Shown: piece after piece, positions 1 through 8,006 of the stretch
Layout: each line of letters opens with the position of its first letter
Numbering within the stretch: position 1 is the stretch's first letter
Assembly: GCF_011758805.1 (NCBI RefSeq)
Contig: NZ_JAANOW010000001.1
Coordinates: 2,294,001 to 2,358,000 of the forward strand
Direction: 5' to 3'
DNA length: 64,000 bases
Source of the DNA: Mycolicibacterium fluoranthenivorans
Lineage (GTDB): Bacteria > Actinomycetota > Actinomycetes > Mycobacteriales > Mycobacteriaceae
Notes under the pieces: generated by a model
The model's database searches: none
What the model was told of the DNA's origin: nothing
Seen by the model: only the letters and a program-made list of their open reading frames with translations
Position numbers and translations under genes: made by a program

Positions 1-552
1 TTCGACCTGGTGGTCGGCCACGCCGTGCTGCACCACATCCCCGATGTGGAGCTCTCGCTGCGCGAGGTGGTCCGGGTGCTCAAGCCAGGCGGCCGGTTCG
101 TCTTCGCCGGGGAACCGACCAGCAAGGGCAATGTCTACGCACGCAACCTGTCCACCCTGACGTGGCATCTGTCCACCAACATCACCAAGCTGCCGGGCCT
201 GGAGGGCTGGCGTCGCCCGCAGGCCGAGCTCGACGAGTCGTCACGCGCCGCGGCGCTGGAGGCCGTGGTGGACCTGCACACGTTCGAGCCGTCGGATCTG
301 GAACGGATGGCCACCAACGCCGGCGCCGTTCAGGTCGCCACCGCCAGCGAGGAATTCACCGCCGCGATGCTCGGGTGGCCGATCCGCACCTTCGAGGCTT
401 CGGTGCCCCCGGGTCGATTGGGTTGGGGCTGGGCCAAATTCGCGTTCAACAGCTGGACGTCGCTGAGCTGGGTGGACGCCAACGTGTTGCGCCGGGTGGT
501 GCCGAAGGGCTGGTTCTACAACGTCATGGTCACCGGGGTCAAGCCGTCGTAG
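1..552 (+). CDS. SAM-dependent methyltransferase, C-terminal part (cut by window start)
   Basis: The reading frame is open from base 1, so the N-terminus lies outside the window. The visible 183 residues begin in the middle of a class I methyltransferase fold: FDLVVGHAVLHHIPD is the acidic strand-4 motif and VLKPGGRFVFAGEP is the strand-5 motif found in UbiE/BioC-type enzymes. The rest is an alpha/beta C-terminal region without membrane segments. The SAM-binding motif I must lie upstream. By gene order it corresponds to the Rv3038c-type methyltransferase; the substrate is unknown. The stop TAG at 550-552 abuts or overlaps the next methyltransferase gene, so the two are probably co-transcribed. 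Confidence 0.85.
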   Translation, partial: FDLVVGHAVLHHIPDVELSLREVVRVLKPGGRFVFAGEPTSKGNVYARNLSTLTWHLSTNITKLPGLEGWRRPQAELDESSRAAALEAVVDLHTFEPSDLERMATNAGAVQVATASEEFTAAMLGWPIRTFEASVPPGRLGWGWAKFAFNSWTSLSWVDANVLRRVVPKGWFYNVMVTGVKPS

Positions 553-614
553 CCTGGAGCGTCGAGGATGTCGCCTACCTGCGCAGCGACGCAGGCCGGG
601 CGGCACTTGTCGAG

Positions 615-1706
615 GTGGGTGGCTATCGGCTGACCGACTCCTCGCGGGTCGCTGATATCGCCTCCGCACGAACACGTTTCGGCGACCGAACGGCCGTGCT
701 GGTGGAGACGGTGCTCTTGCGCCGGCGCGCCGCGGCCAAGCTCGGCGACCCATCGGGATGGTTGTTCACCGATGACGCACTGCAGCAGTGCACCGCCGAA
801 CCGGTGGCCCGGCACCGCGCCCGGCGGCTGGCCGGGAGGCGCGTGCACGACGTCACCTGCTCTGTCGGCGCGGAGCTGGCCGCGTTACGGCACACCGCCG
901 CGCTGGTGCTGGGCAGCGATCTCGACCCGGTGCGACTTGCCATGGCCCGTAACAACGTTGGGGGAGTGGACCTGTGCCGTGCCGATGCGCTGGTGCCGGT
1001 CACCCGCGACACCGTCGTGGTGGCCGACCCGGCCCGACGCAGTGCGGGACGGCGGCGGTTCGACCCACGCGATTACACCCCGGCGCTGGACCTGCTGCTC
1101 GAGGCGTACCGCGATCGCGACCTGGTGGTGAAATGCGCGCCGGGAATCGATTTCGGCCGGCTCGGTGAGCTCGGCTTCCACGGTGAGATCGAGCTGTGCT
1201 CACTGGGCGGCAGCGTGCGCGAAGCCTGCTTGTGGTCGTCGGGCCTGGCGACCGCCGGACGGCGGGCCATCCTGCTCGACCGGGGCGAGGAGGTCACCGA
1301 CACCGATCCCGACGAATGCCGGGTGGCCCCCGTGGGCCGGTGGATCGTCGACCCCGACGGAGCCGTGGTGCGGGCCGGACTGGTGCGCCAGTACGGAACG
1401 CGGCACGGGCTCTGGCAGCTCGACCCCGATATCGCCTACCTGTCCGGGGACGAACTGCCGAACGGCGTGCGGGGTTTCGAGGTGCTCGCGCAGATCGGCT
1501 TCGACGTGAAACTGCTGCGCCGTGAACTCGCCGCGCGCGATGCCGGCGCGGTGGAGATCCTGGTGCGTGGTGTGGACGTGGACCCGGACGAATTGCGGCG
1601 GCGTCTCAAACCGCGGGGTGCCGCGCAGCTCAGCGTGGTGATCACCCGGCTCGGTACCGGGGCGCACAGTCACGCGGTGGCGTTCATTTGTCGGCCGTCA
1701 CGATAG
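615..1706 (+). CDS. Class I methyltransferase with THUMP-like C-terminal domain; start codon unclear
   Basis: The product has a SAM-binding motif (DVTCSVGAELAAL), an acidic motif II region (GSDLDPVRLAMA) and a VVADPARR strand-4 motif, followed by a C-terminal half of the THUMP-like type found in actinobacteria. Such domains suggest RNA modification, but no substrate is established; the order matches Rv3037c. The start is a puzzle. Recognisable coding sequence (WSVEDVAYLRSDAG) already begins at about 555, just behind the stop of the previous gene, yet no ATG, GTG or TTG exists in that frame there. The codon at 549 is GTA. The first ordinary start is the GTG at 615, used here, which would cost about 20 residues. 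Either a non-canonical start is used or a start was lost by mutation or sequencing error. Confidence 0.75.
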   Translation: MGGYRLTDSSRVADIASARTRFGDRTAVLVETVLLRRRAAAKLGDPSGWLFTDDALQQCTAEPVARHRARRLAGRRVHDVTCSVGAELAALRHTAALVLGSDLDPVRLAMARNNVGGVDLCRADALVPVTRDTVVVADPARRSAGRRRFDPRDYTPALDLLLEAYRDRDLVVKCAPGIDFGRLGELGFHGEIELCSLGGSVREACLWSSGLATAGRRAILLDRGEEVTDTDPDECRVAPVGRWIVDPDGAVVRAGLVRQYGTRHGLWQLDPDIAYLSGDELPNGVRGFEVLAQIGFDVKLLRRELAARDAGAVEILVRGVDVDPDELRRRLKPRGAAQLSVVITRLGTGAHSHAVAFICRPSR

Positions 1707-1767
1707 CGCCACAGGTACCCTGGCGGCGGCGGCGCCGATGCCGCCCTGGCCCCGGAGGATTCACCCG

Positions 1768-2454
1768 ATGCGCGTTCTGACGCTGGCTGTATCTCTTGTG
1801 CTGCTGGGGTCCGCCAGCACCGGGGTGGCCGCCGCCGCCCCACCGAAATGCTCGGATGTGGGTGGTACGGCCGGCGCCGGGGCGACCTGCGTCATCACGG
1901 CCAACGATCCGGCCTACACGCTCAACATCTCCTTCCCGACCGACTTCCCGAACCCGAACGCCGTCTTCGATTACGTGAAGCAGACCAGGGACGGGTTCAT
2001 CAATGTGGCCAAGACGCCCGACTCGCGCGGTATGCCCTACGAGTTGGACACCACCACCACCCAGTACAGCTCTGCGGTGCCCCCGCGCGGGACACAGACG
2101 GTCGTGTTCACCACCTACCAGAACGTCGGCGGCGCGCACCCGCTGACCTTCTACAAGGCGTTCAACTGGGATCAGGCCTACCGCAAGCCGATCACGTTCG
2201 AGACCCTGTTCCGCCCGGACACCCAGCCCCTGCCGGTGATCTTCCCGATCGTGCAGGCCGAGCTGGCCAAGCAGTCCGGACTGCCCGATCCGGTGTCACC
2301 CACGGCGGGTCTGGACCCCGCGAACTACCAGAACTTCGCGATCACCAATGACGCGATCATCTTCTTCTTCAGCCAGGGCGAGTTGCTGCCCGAAGCCGCC
2401 GGAGCCGTTCAGGTCTCGGTACCGCGCGGCCCGATCGACGCGATGATCGCCTGA
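1768..2454 (+). CDS. Secreted TB22.2-like protein (DUF3298/RsiV-like)
   Basis: A 228-residue exported protein. Residues 1 to about 25 form a Sec signal peptide with hydrophobic core LTLAVSLVLLGSAST and an Ala-rich cleavage region before PPKCSD. The mature part resembles the RsiV/DUF3298 fold (NAVFDYVKQTRDGF, then GGAHPLTFYKAFNWD and ITFETLF), as in the secreted M. tuberculosis antigen Rv3036c. Its biochemical role is not known. The start is fixed by a strong GGAGG at 1754-1758, nine bases before the ATG at 1768; an upstream in-frame ATG at 1738 has no comparable site. The gene ends one base before the convergent stop of the next gene. Confidence 0.85.
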   Translation: MRVLTLAVSLVLLGSASTGVAAAAPPKCSDVGGTAGAGATCVITANDPAYTLNISFPTDFPNPNAVFDYVKQTRDGFINVAKTPDSRGMPYELDTTTTQYSSAVPPRGTQTVVFTTYQNVGGAHPLTFYKAFNWDQAYRKPITFETLFRPDTQPLPVIFPIVQAELAKQSGLPDPVSPTAGLDPANYQNFAITNDAIIFFFSQGELLPEAAGAVQVSVPRGPIDAMIA

Positions 2455-2455
2455 T

Positions 2456-3745
2456 TCAGGCGGGCGCGAATCCGTACACCTGACCATCGCTGGTCGCCGT
2501 GATCACGCGACGGTCGTGGCCCACCGATACCCCGACCGGCCAACCGGTGGCCTCCGGCAGGGGATAACGGTTGAGGGTGTGTCCGTCGGCGGGGTCGAAG
2601 GCCAGCAGTGCCTGGCCGTTCGCCCCGTCCCGGGTGACGGTGTACGCCACGTGCTCGCCGGCCTGGCTCGAGGTGGACAGTGGTTCGACGTCCGAATGCG
2701 ACCAGGCGATCTTGCCGTCGGGGGTGACGCCGACGAGTGCGGCGCCCGGCCCGCCGCCGGACACGATGACACCCTGGGGTGACACCGACGGCGGTGTCTG
2801 CGGCTGATAGTCCAGTGGCACCGACCATTTCGGCTTACCGTCGGCGGTGTTCACCGCCCACAGCCTGCGGTCGCGGCCGTTGACGTAGGCGGTGCTGCCG
2901 TCGGCCGAGAGCACTGGGCCGGCGATCGGGCCGCCACCGACCGCGGTGCTCGTCCATTCCCGGGTCAACATGGGCGTGCGATCCGGCCGGTAGCGCAGTC
3001 CCACCAGAACCGGGGCGGCCGCGTTCGGCTCCCACAGGGTGGTCACCACGATGTCGGTGGCTGCCGAGAACGCGGGCGCCGCCGCCACCGGGCAGCCGCT
3101 GCGGCCCTGCGGGCAGTCCTGCAGGCCCCGTTGCGCATCGGTGGGGTCGACACCCTCCACGAGGTCCAGGGGTGTGCCGATGACGGTGCCGCGGTGCGCG
3201 TCGAAGACCAGCACCTGCCCCAGGTGGGTGATCACCAGCAGTTGGCCGGGGTCGAGCAGTCGCGGGGTGGTCGGCATCCCGATGACCGGCTGACGCCAGC
3301 GGATCCACTGCGTCGGGGGGAAGGACATGATGGCGCCGGGCTGGCCGATGTAAAGGTTGTCGAATCCGTCAATCAGCGGGCTGGACATCCCACCGCCCTG
3401 CCACAGCCGGGTGCACCACCGCTGGCGGCCGTTGTTGTCGCTCTCCCACAGCATCAGCGAGCAGCCGTCGGCGGTCTGCGCGTTGGCGGCCAGGTAACCG
3501 CCCGCGCCGAGCGCCACCTGGGCGCCGAGTCGGCCCTTGACCGATCGGCTCCACTCCAAGGTGAGGGTGTTCGCACCGTCGACCGGGGTGTAGCTGCTGT
3601 TGGCGGAGTCGGCGTACTGGGCCGACCAGCCCTGCGCGGCATGAGCCTCCACCCAGGTGTCGGTGTTTCCGCAGGCAGTCGCGGTCAGTACCGTGATCCC
3701 CAGCATGGCGGCAAGCCGGCGCATCGTCGTCGTGGAAGCAGGCAT
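2456..3745 (-). CDS. PQQ-repeat beta-propeller lipoprotein
   Basis: A 429-residue protein with a short N-terminal hydrophobic segment ending in LTATAC, a usable lipobox, so it is probably anchored to the outer face of the membrane. The body carries repeated propeller blades of the PQQ/quinoprotein type: VFDAHRGTVIG, LWAVNTADGKPKWSVPL and LLAFDPADGHTLNRYPL are typical blade cores. Such proteins usually act as binding or scaffold proteins, and enzymatic PQQ residues are not evident. It matches the position of Rv3035. An ATG at 3724 is an alternative start that still keeps the signal sequence. The gene is tail to tail with the TB22.2-like gene, with one base between the two stops. Confidence 0.82.
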   Translation of the reverse strand: MPASTTTMRRLAAMLGITVLTATACGNTDTWVEAHAAQGWSAQYADSANSSYTPVDGANTLTLEWSRSVKGRLGAQVALGAGGYLAANAQTADGCSLMLWESDNNGRQRWCTRLWQGGGMSSPLIDGFDNLYIGQPGAIMSFPPTQWIRWRQPVIGMPTTPRLLDPGQLLVITHLGQVLVFDAHRGTVIGTPLDLVEGVDPTDAQRGLQDCPQGRSGCPVAAAPAFSAATDIVVTTLWEPNAAAPVLVGLRYRPDRTPMLTREWTSTAVGGGPIAGPVLSADGSTAYVNGRDRRLWAVNTADGKPKWSVPLDYQPQTPPSVSPQGVIVSGGGPGAALVGVTPDGKIAWSHSDVEPLSTSSQAGEHVAYTVTRDGANGQALLAFDPADGHTLNRYPLPEATGWPVGVSVGHDRRVITATSDGQVYGFAPA

Positions 3746-3792
3746 CGAGGTCCGAGACTAGTCTGTGTCACCCTCGGATAGGCTGACCGGCC

Positions 3793-4530
3793 ATGACGAC
3801 GATGTGGGGCGCCCCCCTTCACAAGAGGTGGCGCGGTTCGCGGCTGCGTGATCCGCGTCAGGCGCGATTTCTGACCGCCGACTCGCTGCGCTGGGTGCTG
3901 AAGAACAAGGCCTACACCCCGTGGTACCTGGTGCGGTACTTCCGGCTGCTGAAGTTCAAGCTGGCCAACCCGCACATCATCACCCGCGGCATGGTGTTCC
4001 TGGGCAAGGGTGTGGAGATTCAAGCGACCCCGGAACTCGCCACGATGGAGATCGGCCGGTGGGTGCACATCGGGGACAAGAACACCATCCGGTGTCACGA
4101 GGGGTCGCTGCGCATCGGCGACAAGGTGGTGCTGGGCCGCGACAACGTCATCAACACCTATCTCGATATCGAACTGGGCGACTCCGTGCTGATGGCCGAC
4201 TGGTGCTACGTCTGCGATTTCGACCACAAGATGGACAGCCTGGAGCTGCCGATCAAAGACCAGGGCATCATCAAGAGCCCCCTGCGGATCGGACCGGACA
4301 CCTGGGTCGCCACGAAGGTGACCATCCTGCGTGGCACATCGATCGGCCGGGGTTGTGTGCTCGGTGCGCACGCGGTGGTCAAGGGTGATATCCCGGACTT
4401 CTCCATCGCGGTCGGTGCGCCCGCCAAGGTGGTCAAGAACCGCAAGGTGGCCTGGGACGCCTCGGCCGCCGACCGTGCCGCGCTGGCCGCGGCGCTGGCC
4501 GATATCGAGCGCAAGAAAGCCGCCCGCTGA
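3793..4530 (+). CDS. Left-handed beta-helix (hexapeptide repeat) acyltransferase
   Basis: A 245-residue protein with a mixed N-terminal region followed by imperfect hexapeptide repeats from about residue 80 to 215 (MEIGRWVHIGDKNTIRCHEG, LGRDNVINTY, IGPDTWVATKVTILRGTSIG). The family-typical ending GAHAVVKGDIPDFSIAVGAP is present. Enzymes of this LbH class form trimers and transfer acetyl or other acyl groups, usually to sugars. The likely orthologue is Rv3034c, so a role in cell-envelope or polysaccharide acylation is plausible but not shown. It is convergent with the accessory cluster that begins 19 bases downstream, and so marks the left edge of the conserved backbone. Confidence 0.83.
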   Translation: MTTMWGAPLHKRWRGSRLRDPRQARFLTADSLRWVLKNKAYTPWYLVRYFRLLKFKLANPHIITRGMVFLGKGVEIQATPELATMEIGRWVHIGDKNTIRCHEGSLRIGDKVVLGRDNVINTYLDIELGDSVLMADWCYVCDFDHKMDSLELPIKDQGIIKSPLRIGPDTWVATKVTILRGTSIGRGCVLGAHAVVKGDIPDFSIAVGAPAKVVKNRKVAWDASAADRAALAAALADIERKKAAR

Positions 4531-4549
4531 CGACGCCGGAAGGCGGGCG

Positions 4550-5818
4550 TCACACATCGCGGGCGAGCAAGTCCGTCCAGGTATCGCGACGGACCACCAG
4601 CCGCGCGGTGCCGCCGGTGACGAAGACCACCGGGATGCGCCGGGCCCCGTTGTACTGGTTGGACATCGTGTAGCAATAGGCCCCGGTCACCGGCACCGCC
4701 AGCAGATCTCCCACCGCGGGCCGTGCCAGTGGCACGCCGTCGATGAGCTGGTCGCCCGATTCGCAGTGCCGCCCGACCAGGCTGACCGGCGCGCCCCCGC
4801 CGACCCGGTCGACGATGGTGGCTTCGAACCGCTGCCGGTAGAGCGACACCTCGAGGTTGTCACCCATCCCACCGTCGACGGCGACGTGCGTGACGACGCC
4901 GTGTTTGACGGTGACCACGCGGTACAGCGTGCACGCCGCCGCCGCCACCATGCTGCGACCGGGTTCGACGATGATGCGACTACCCGGGGGGAGCAATGCC
5001 CGGGCCGCGGCCACCATCGCCTCGGCATACTCGCCCACGGTGGGCGGGGCTTCGTCGTAGGTGTAGCGCACGCCCAGCCCACCACCCAGGTCGTAGACAT
5101 CGAAGGTGCCGAGCGCGGCCAGCGGTGCGACGGCGGCCGCCAGCTGGTCGACGTTGAGCAGCTGGGACCCGACGTGAGTGTGGAGTCCGTCGCAACGCAG
5201 CACGGCGCTGCGTTCGATCCTTCTGATGGCGGTGCGGGCATCGCCGGGGGACAAGCCGAACTTGGAGCCGCTGTGGCCCGTGGCGACGGAGGCGTGGGTA
5301 TCCGCGGTGACCCCGGGTATCACCCGGACCAGGCAGGCTTGCACTCGCCCGGGCGGCACGAGGCGCTCCAACCGGTCGATATCGTCGAAATTGTCGACCA
5401 CCACCAAGCCGACTCCGTGGCCGATGGCCAACTCGAGTTCCTCGTCGGTCTTGGCGTTGCCGTGCAATACCATCCGGGACGGATCTGCTCCCGCCGCGAC
5501 GGCGGTGACGATCTCACCGCCTCCCGCGACGTCCAGGTGCAACCCTTCCTCGGTCATCAGTCGCTGAATTGCGGTGCAGGGAAACGACTTCGATGCGAAC
5601 GCCACATCTGATCGGGGCCAGCGGCTGCGGAACTCCTGCAGATAGTCGCGGGCCCGCCGGCGCAGCGCGGATTCGTCCACCACCATGGTCGGCGTCCCGA
5701 ATTCGGCGGCGATATCGTCGAGCCGGCAGCCTCCCACCATGATCATGCCGTCCTCATCGAGCTGGGTGTCGGCCGGAAAGAGCTGGAGAATCTCTGGCGC
5801 CGTGCTGGTTTCGTTCAC
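4550..5818 (-). CDS. Diaminopimelate decarboxylase-like PLP enzyme (fold type III)
   Basis: A 422-residue alanine-racemase-fold enzyme. Visible hallmarks of the LysA group are ASKSF with the PLP lysine, THVGSQ, the glycine loop YDLGGGLGV, EPGRSMVA, VDGGMGDN, CESGD, and GAYCYTMSNQYNG near the end. The family decarboxylates meso-diaminopimelate or related D-centre amino acids. The window shows no lysine genes, and the gene ends a catabolic-looking operon. It may therefore be a second LysA-type enzyme acting on an imported compound rather than the biosynthetic enzyme. The GTG start at 5818 has a GAGGAG site upstream and overlaps the stop of the NagB-like gene by four bases (GTGA), which indicates translational coupling. 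Confidence 0.82.
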   Translation of the reverse strand: MNETSTAPEILQLFPADTQLDEDGMIMVGGCRLDDIAAEFGTPTMVVDESALRRRARDYLQEFRSRWPRSDVAFASKSFPCTAIQRLMTEEGLHLDVAGGGEIVTAVAAGADPSRMVLHGNAKTDEELELAIGHGVGLVVVDNFDDIDRLERLVPPGRVQACLVRVIPGVTADTHASVATGHSGSKFGLSPGDARTAIRRIERSAVLRCDGLHTHVGSQLLNVDQLAAAVAPLAALGTFDVYDLGGGLGVRYTYDEAPPTVGEYAEAMVAAARALLPPGSRIIVEPGRSMVAAAACTLYRVVTVKHGVVTHVAVDGGMGDNLEVSLYRQRFEATIVDRVGGGAPVSLVGRHCESGDQLIDGVPLARPAVGDLLAVPVTGAYCYTMSNQYNGARRIPVVFVTGGTARLVVRRDTWTDLLARDV

Positions 5819-6573
5819 CGGTGTTCTCCTCGGAGTGAAAGGCCGGCGGCCGCGGCCCGGTCGGCGATCACGGTCACGGCGGGGTGCCGCTGCAGCATCG
5901 AAGCCGGTACGTGCGGGTCGATCGGACCGGAAACGGCGGCTGTCAGGGCCGCCGACTTGGCCGTACCTGCGGCCAGCAGGACGATGGACCGGGCCCGCGA
6001 GATGGTGCCCAGACCCTGGGTGATCGCGCGGTGCGGGACATCGGCCACAGTGCCGAAGAAGCGGGCATTGTCCTGGCGGGTCTGCTCCGACAGCTGCACG
6101 ACTCGGGTACCCGACTCCCATGCCGAGCCGGGCTCGTTGAAGGCCAGGTGTCCGTTGCTGCCGATCCCGGCGATCTGCACGTCCACACCGCCGAGCGCCT
6201 CGATCCGGGTGTCGAGGTTCGCCGCTTCGAGGTCGGGGTCGGGGGCCAGTCCGTCGGCTATCACGATGTTCTCCGTCCCGATCCCCAGCGGCGCGGCCAC
6301 CAGTGTGCGGACATAGGTTGCGTAGCTGTCCGGATCGTCGGGGCCGAGCCCGACGTACTCGTCGAGCGCGATGAGAAGCGCTGTGCGCAAGTCGATTTGT
6401 CCGCACGCGTGCCGACGGGCCAACTCACGATACAGCGGGATCGGGGTGTCGCCGGTGGCGACGCCGAGTCGCGGGCGATGAGCGGGCAGCCGGCGCAGAA
6501 CCGCGTCGGCTGCCGCGGCACCGAACTGATCCGTATCGACCACCAGCAGCCGCAAGGATGCAGACATCGTCAC
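5815..6573 (-). CDS. Glucosamine-6-phosphate deaminase/isomerase family protein (NagB/PGL-like)
   Basis: A 252-residue sugar-phosphate isomerase. It shows the phosphate-binding loop GVATGDTPIPLYREL, LDEYVGLGPDDPDSY (catalytic Asp plus the NagB-type second Asp region), the strand VQIAGIGSNGHLAFNEPGSA, and the lid segment QGLGTISRARSIVLLAAG. These are the NagB motifs in the right order. The family converts glucosamine-6-phosphate to fructose-6-phosphate and ammonia, or hydrolyses 6-phosphogluconolactone. The GHLAFNEP sequence favours the deaminase branch. The GTG at 6573 overlaps the upstream kinase stop by four bases; an ATG at 6567 is the alternative start. In context it would act after a phosphorylation step on an amino sugar. 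Confidence 0.8.
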   Translation of the reverse strand: MTMSASLRLLVVDTDQFGAAAADAVLRRLPAHRPRLGVATGDTPIPLYRELARRHACGQIDLRTALLIALDEYVGLGPDDPDSYATYVRTLVAAPLGIGTENIVIADGLAPDPDLEAANLDTRIEALGGVDVQIAGIGSNGHLAFNEPGSAWESGTRVVQLSEQTRQDNARFFGTVADVPHRAITQGLGTISRARSIVLLAAGTAKSAALTAAVSGPIDPHVPASMLQRHPAVTVIADRAAAAGLSLRGEHR

Positions 6574-8006
6574 GGGCCGACCTTCCCGACGGCCACCCGC
6601 AGCGCGTCGTGCCGGTCGGCGGTCGCCGCCCACCAGTCGGCCTGCGCACCTCGCGGTGTCATCCGGTGAAACTGTGGTCGATGGACGATCTCCTGGCCCA
6701 GGCTGTTCGCCGCGAACAGGGCCGCACCGATCGCCGAATGGTCGCGGCTGACACGGTCGACGAGCACCTCGCGTCCGGTGGCGTCGGCGAGGTCCTGCCA
6801 CAACAGCGGATGTGCGGCCGCGCCGCCGCCCAGCAGTACCGGGCCCCGTCGTTCGGTGGCCGCTTCCGCGATCGCGACGGCACGGCGCAGCTCGACCACC
6901 ACACCGGTGAGCAGGGCCCGCCCCACATGGCCGGCGTGCATGGACAGATCCAGCCCGTGCAGGGTCCCGGTCAGATCCGGATCCCACAGTGCGCCTTGCT
7001 CGCCCGGGGTGAGGTAGGGCAGGAAGATCGGTGCGCAGTGGTGCGGGACGTCGGCCGCTGCGGTCAGTAACTCGGTGGGCCCCGGCAGGCCGACCAGGCG
7101 GGCGATACCACCGAAGGCGGCGCCGACGGCGAGGATGTCCATCTCCAGACCCCAGCCCGGGCCGGCGAGCGGGGTGACCAGATACCGGTGTTGGGGATCG
7201 CGGACCGCGGTGTCACAGATGCCCATGACGACAGCGCTGGTCCCGGCGATCACGGCGACATCACCGTGGCGGTTGGCGCCGATGCCGAGCGCGCCCAGCA
7301 CGGAATCGGCGGCGCCGAGCACCACCGGCACCGTACCGCTCAGCCCGAATGCCGCTCGCCAGTCCGATGACAGTGGTGCCGAGGTGGACGCCGGCGCCAC
7401 CGCGGGTAGCCCCGGGACAGCCGACACCGCAACCATTTCGGCATCCCACGCACCATCGTCGAGGTTGAACACCCCGGTACCGGCGGCCGTGCTCGGATCG
7501 GTCAGCAGCTCACCGGTGAGGCGGGCGAACAACACGTCCTTGGCCGCGGCCGCCAGAACTCCGCCGCGGCCGAGCCGTTCCAGACGCCGGTGCATGGGGA
7601 TCAGATACCGGCCGTCCACCCGCTGGCCGGTCACCTGATAGAGGTGTTCGTCGCCGAGTGCGTCCCGCAACCGCGCGGCATCGGGTTCGGCTCGGCCGTC
7701 CTCCCAGGTGACTGCCGGTCCGGTCGGGTGACCGGCACCGTCGAGAGCCACCAGCGTCGGCAACATCGCCGACAACCCGATGCCGGCCCACCGCGACGGT
7801 GCCACGGCTTCGGCGACCTCGCCCAGCGCTACTTCCAGCGCATCCCACCAATCCTGTGGATTCTGCTCTGCGGCCAGAGGTTCGGGATGGTGGGTGGGGT
7901 AGCCGCGCCGCGCGGTGGCATGCACGGCCCCGTCGGGTCCGACAGCCACGACCTTCAGCGCGGACGTGCCCAGGTCGACGCCGAGGTACGCACGGTCGAC
8001 GGTCAC
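6570..8006 (-). CDS. FGGY-family carbohydrate kinase (xylulokinase/gluconokinase-like)
   Basis: A 478-residue ASKHA-fold kinase. The N-terminal phosphate loop is YLGVDLGTSALKVVAV. The sugar-binding region carries AVTWEDGRAEPDA in place of the xylulokinase WxDxR. The C-terminal adenosine motif is GPVLLGGGAAAHPLLWQDL followed by TGREVLV. Length and motif order fit the FGGY family, which phosphorylates pentoses, pentulosones, gluconate or glycerol. The true sugar cannot be read from the sequence. The GTG start at 8006 overlaps the stop of the aminotransferase gene by four bases. Together with the NagB-like product it suggests that the imported compound contains a sugar or amino sugar. Confidence 0.82.
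   Translation of the reverse strand: MTVDRAYLGVDLGTSALKVVAVGPDGAVHATARRGYPTHHPEPLAAEQNPQDWWDALEVALGEVAEAVAPSRWAGIGLSAMLPTLVALDGAGHPTGPAVTWEDGRAEPDAARLRDALGDEHLYQVTGQRVDGRYLIPMHRRLERLGRGGVLAAAAKDVLFARLTGELLTDPSTAAGTGVFNLDDGAWDAEMVAVSAVPGLPAVAPASTSAPLSSDWRAAFGLSGTVPVVLGAADSVLGALGIGANRHGDVAVIAGTSAVVMGICDTAVRDPQHRYLVTPLAGPGWGLEMDILAVGAAFGGIARLVGLPGPTELLTAAADVPHHCAPIFLPYLTPGEQGALWDPDLTGTLHGLDLSMHAGHVGRALLTGVVVELRRAVAIAEAATERRGPVLLGGGAAAHPLLWQDLADATGREVLVDRVSRDHSAIGAALFAANSLGQEIVHRPQFHRMTPRGAQADWWAATADRHDALRVAVGKVGP

Noticed and set aside
4532..4551. GACGCC/GGCGTC hairpin between the acyltransferase and the decarboxylase genes
   Set aside because: Only six base pairs and no T-run; overlaps the stop of the minus-strand gene. 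Not enough to call a terminator.
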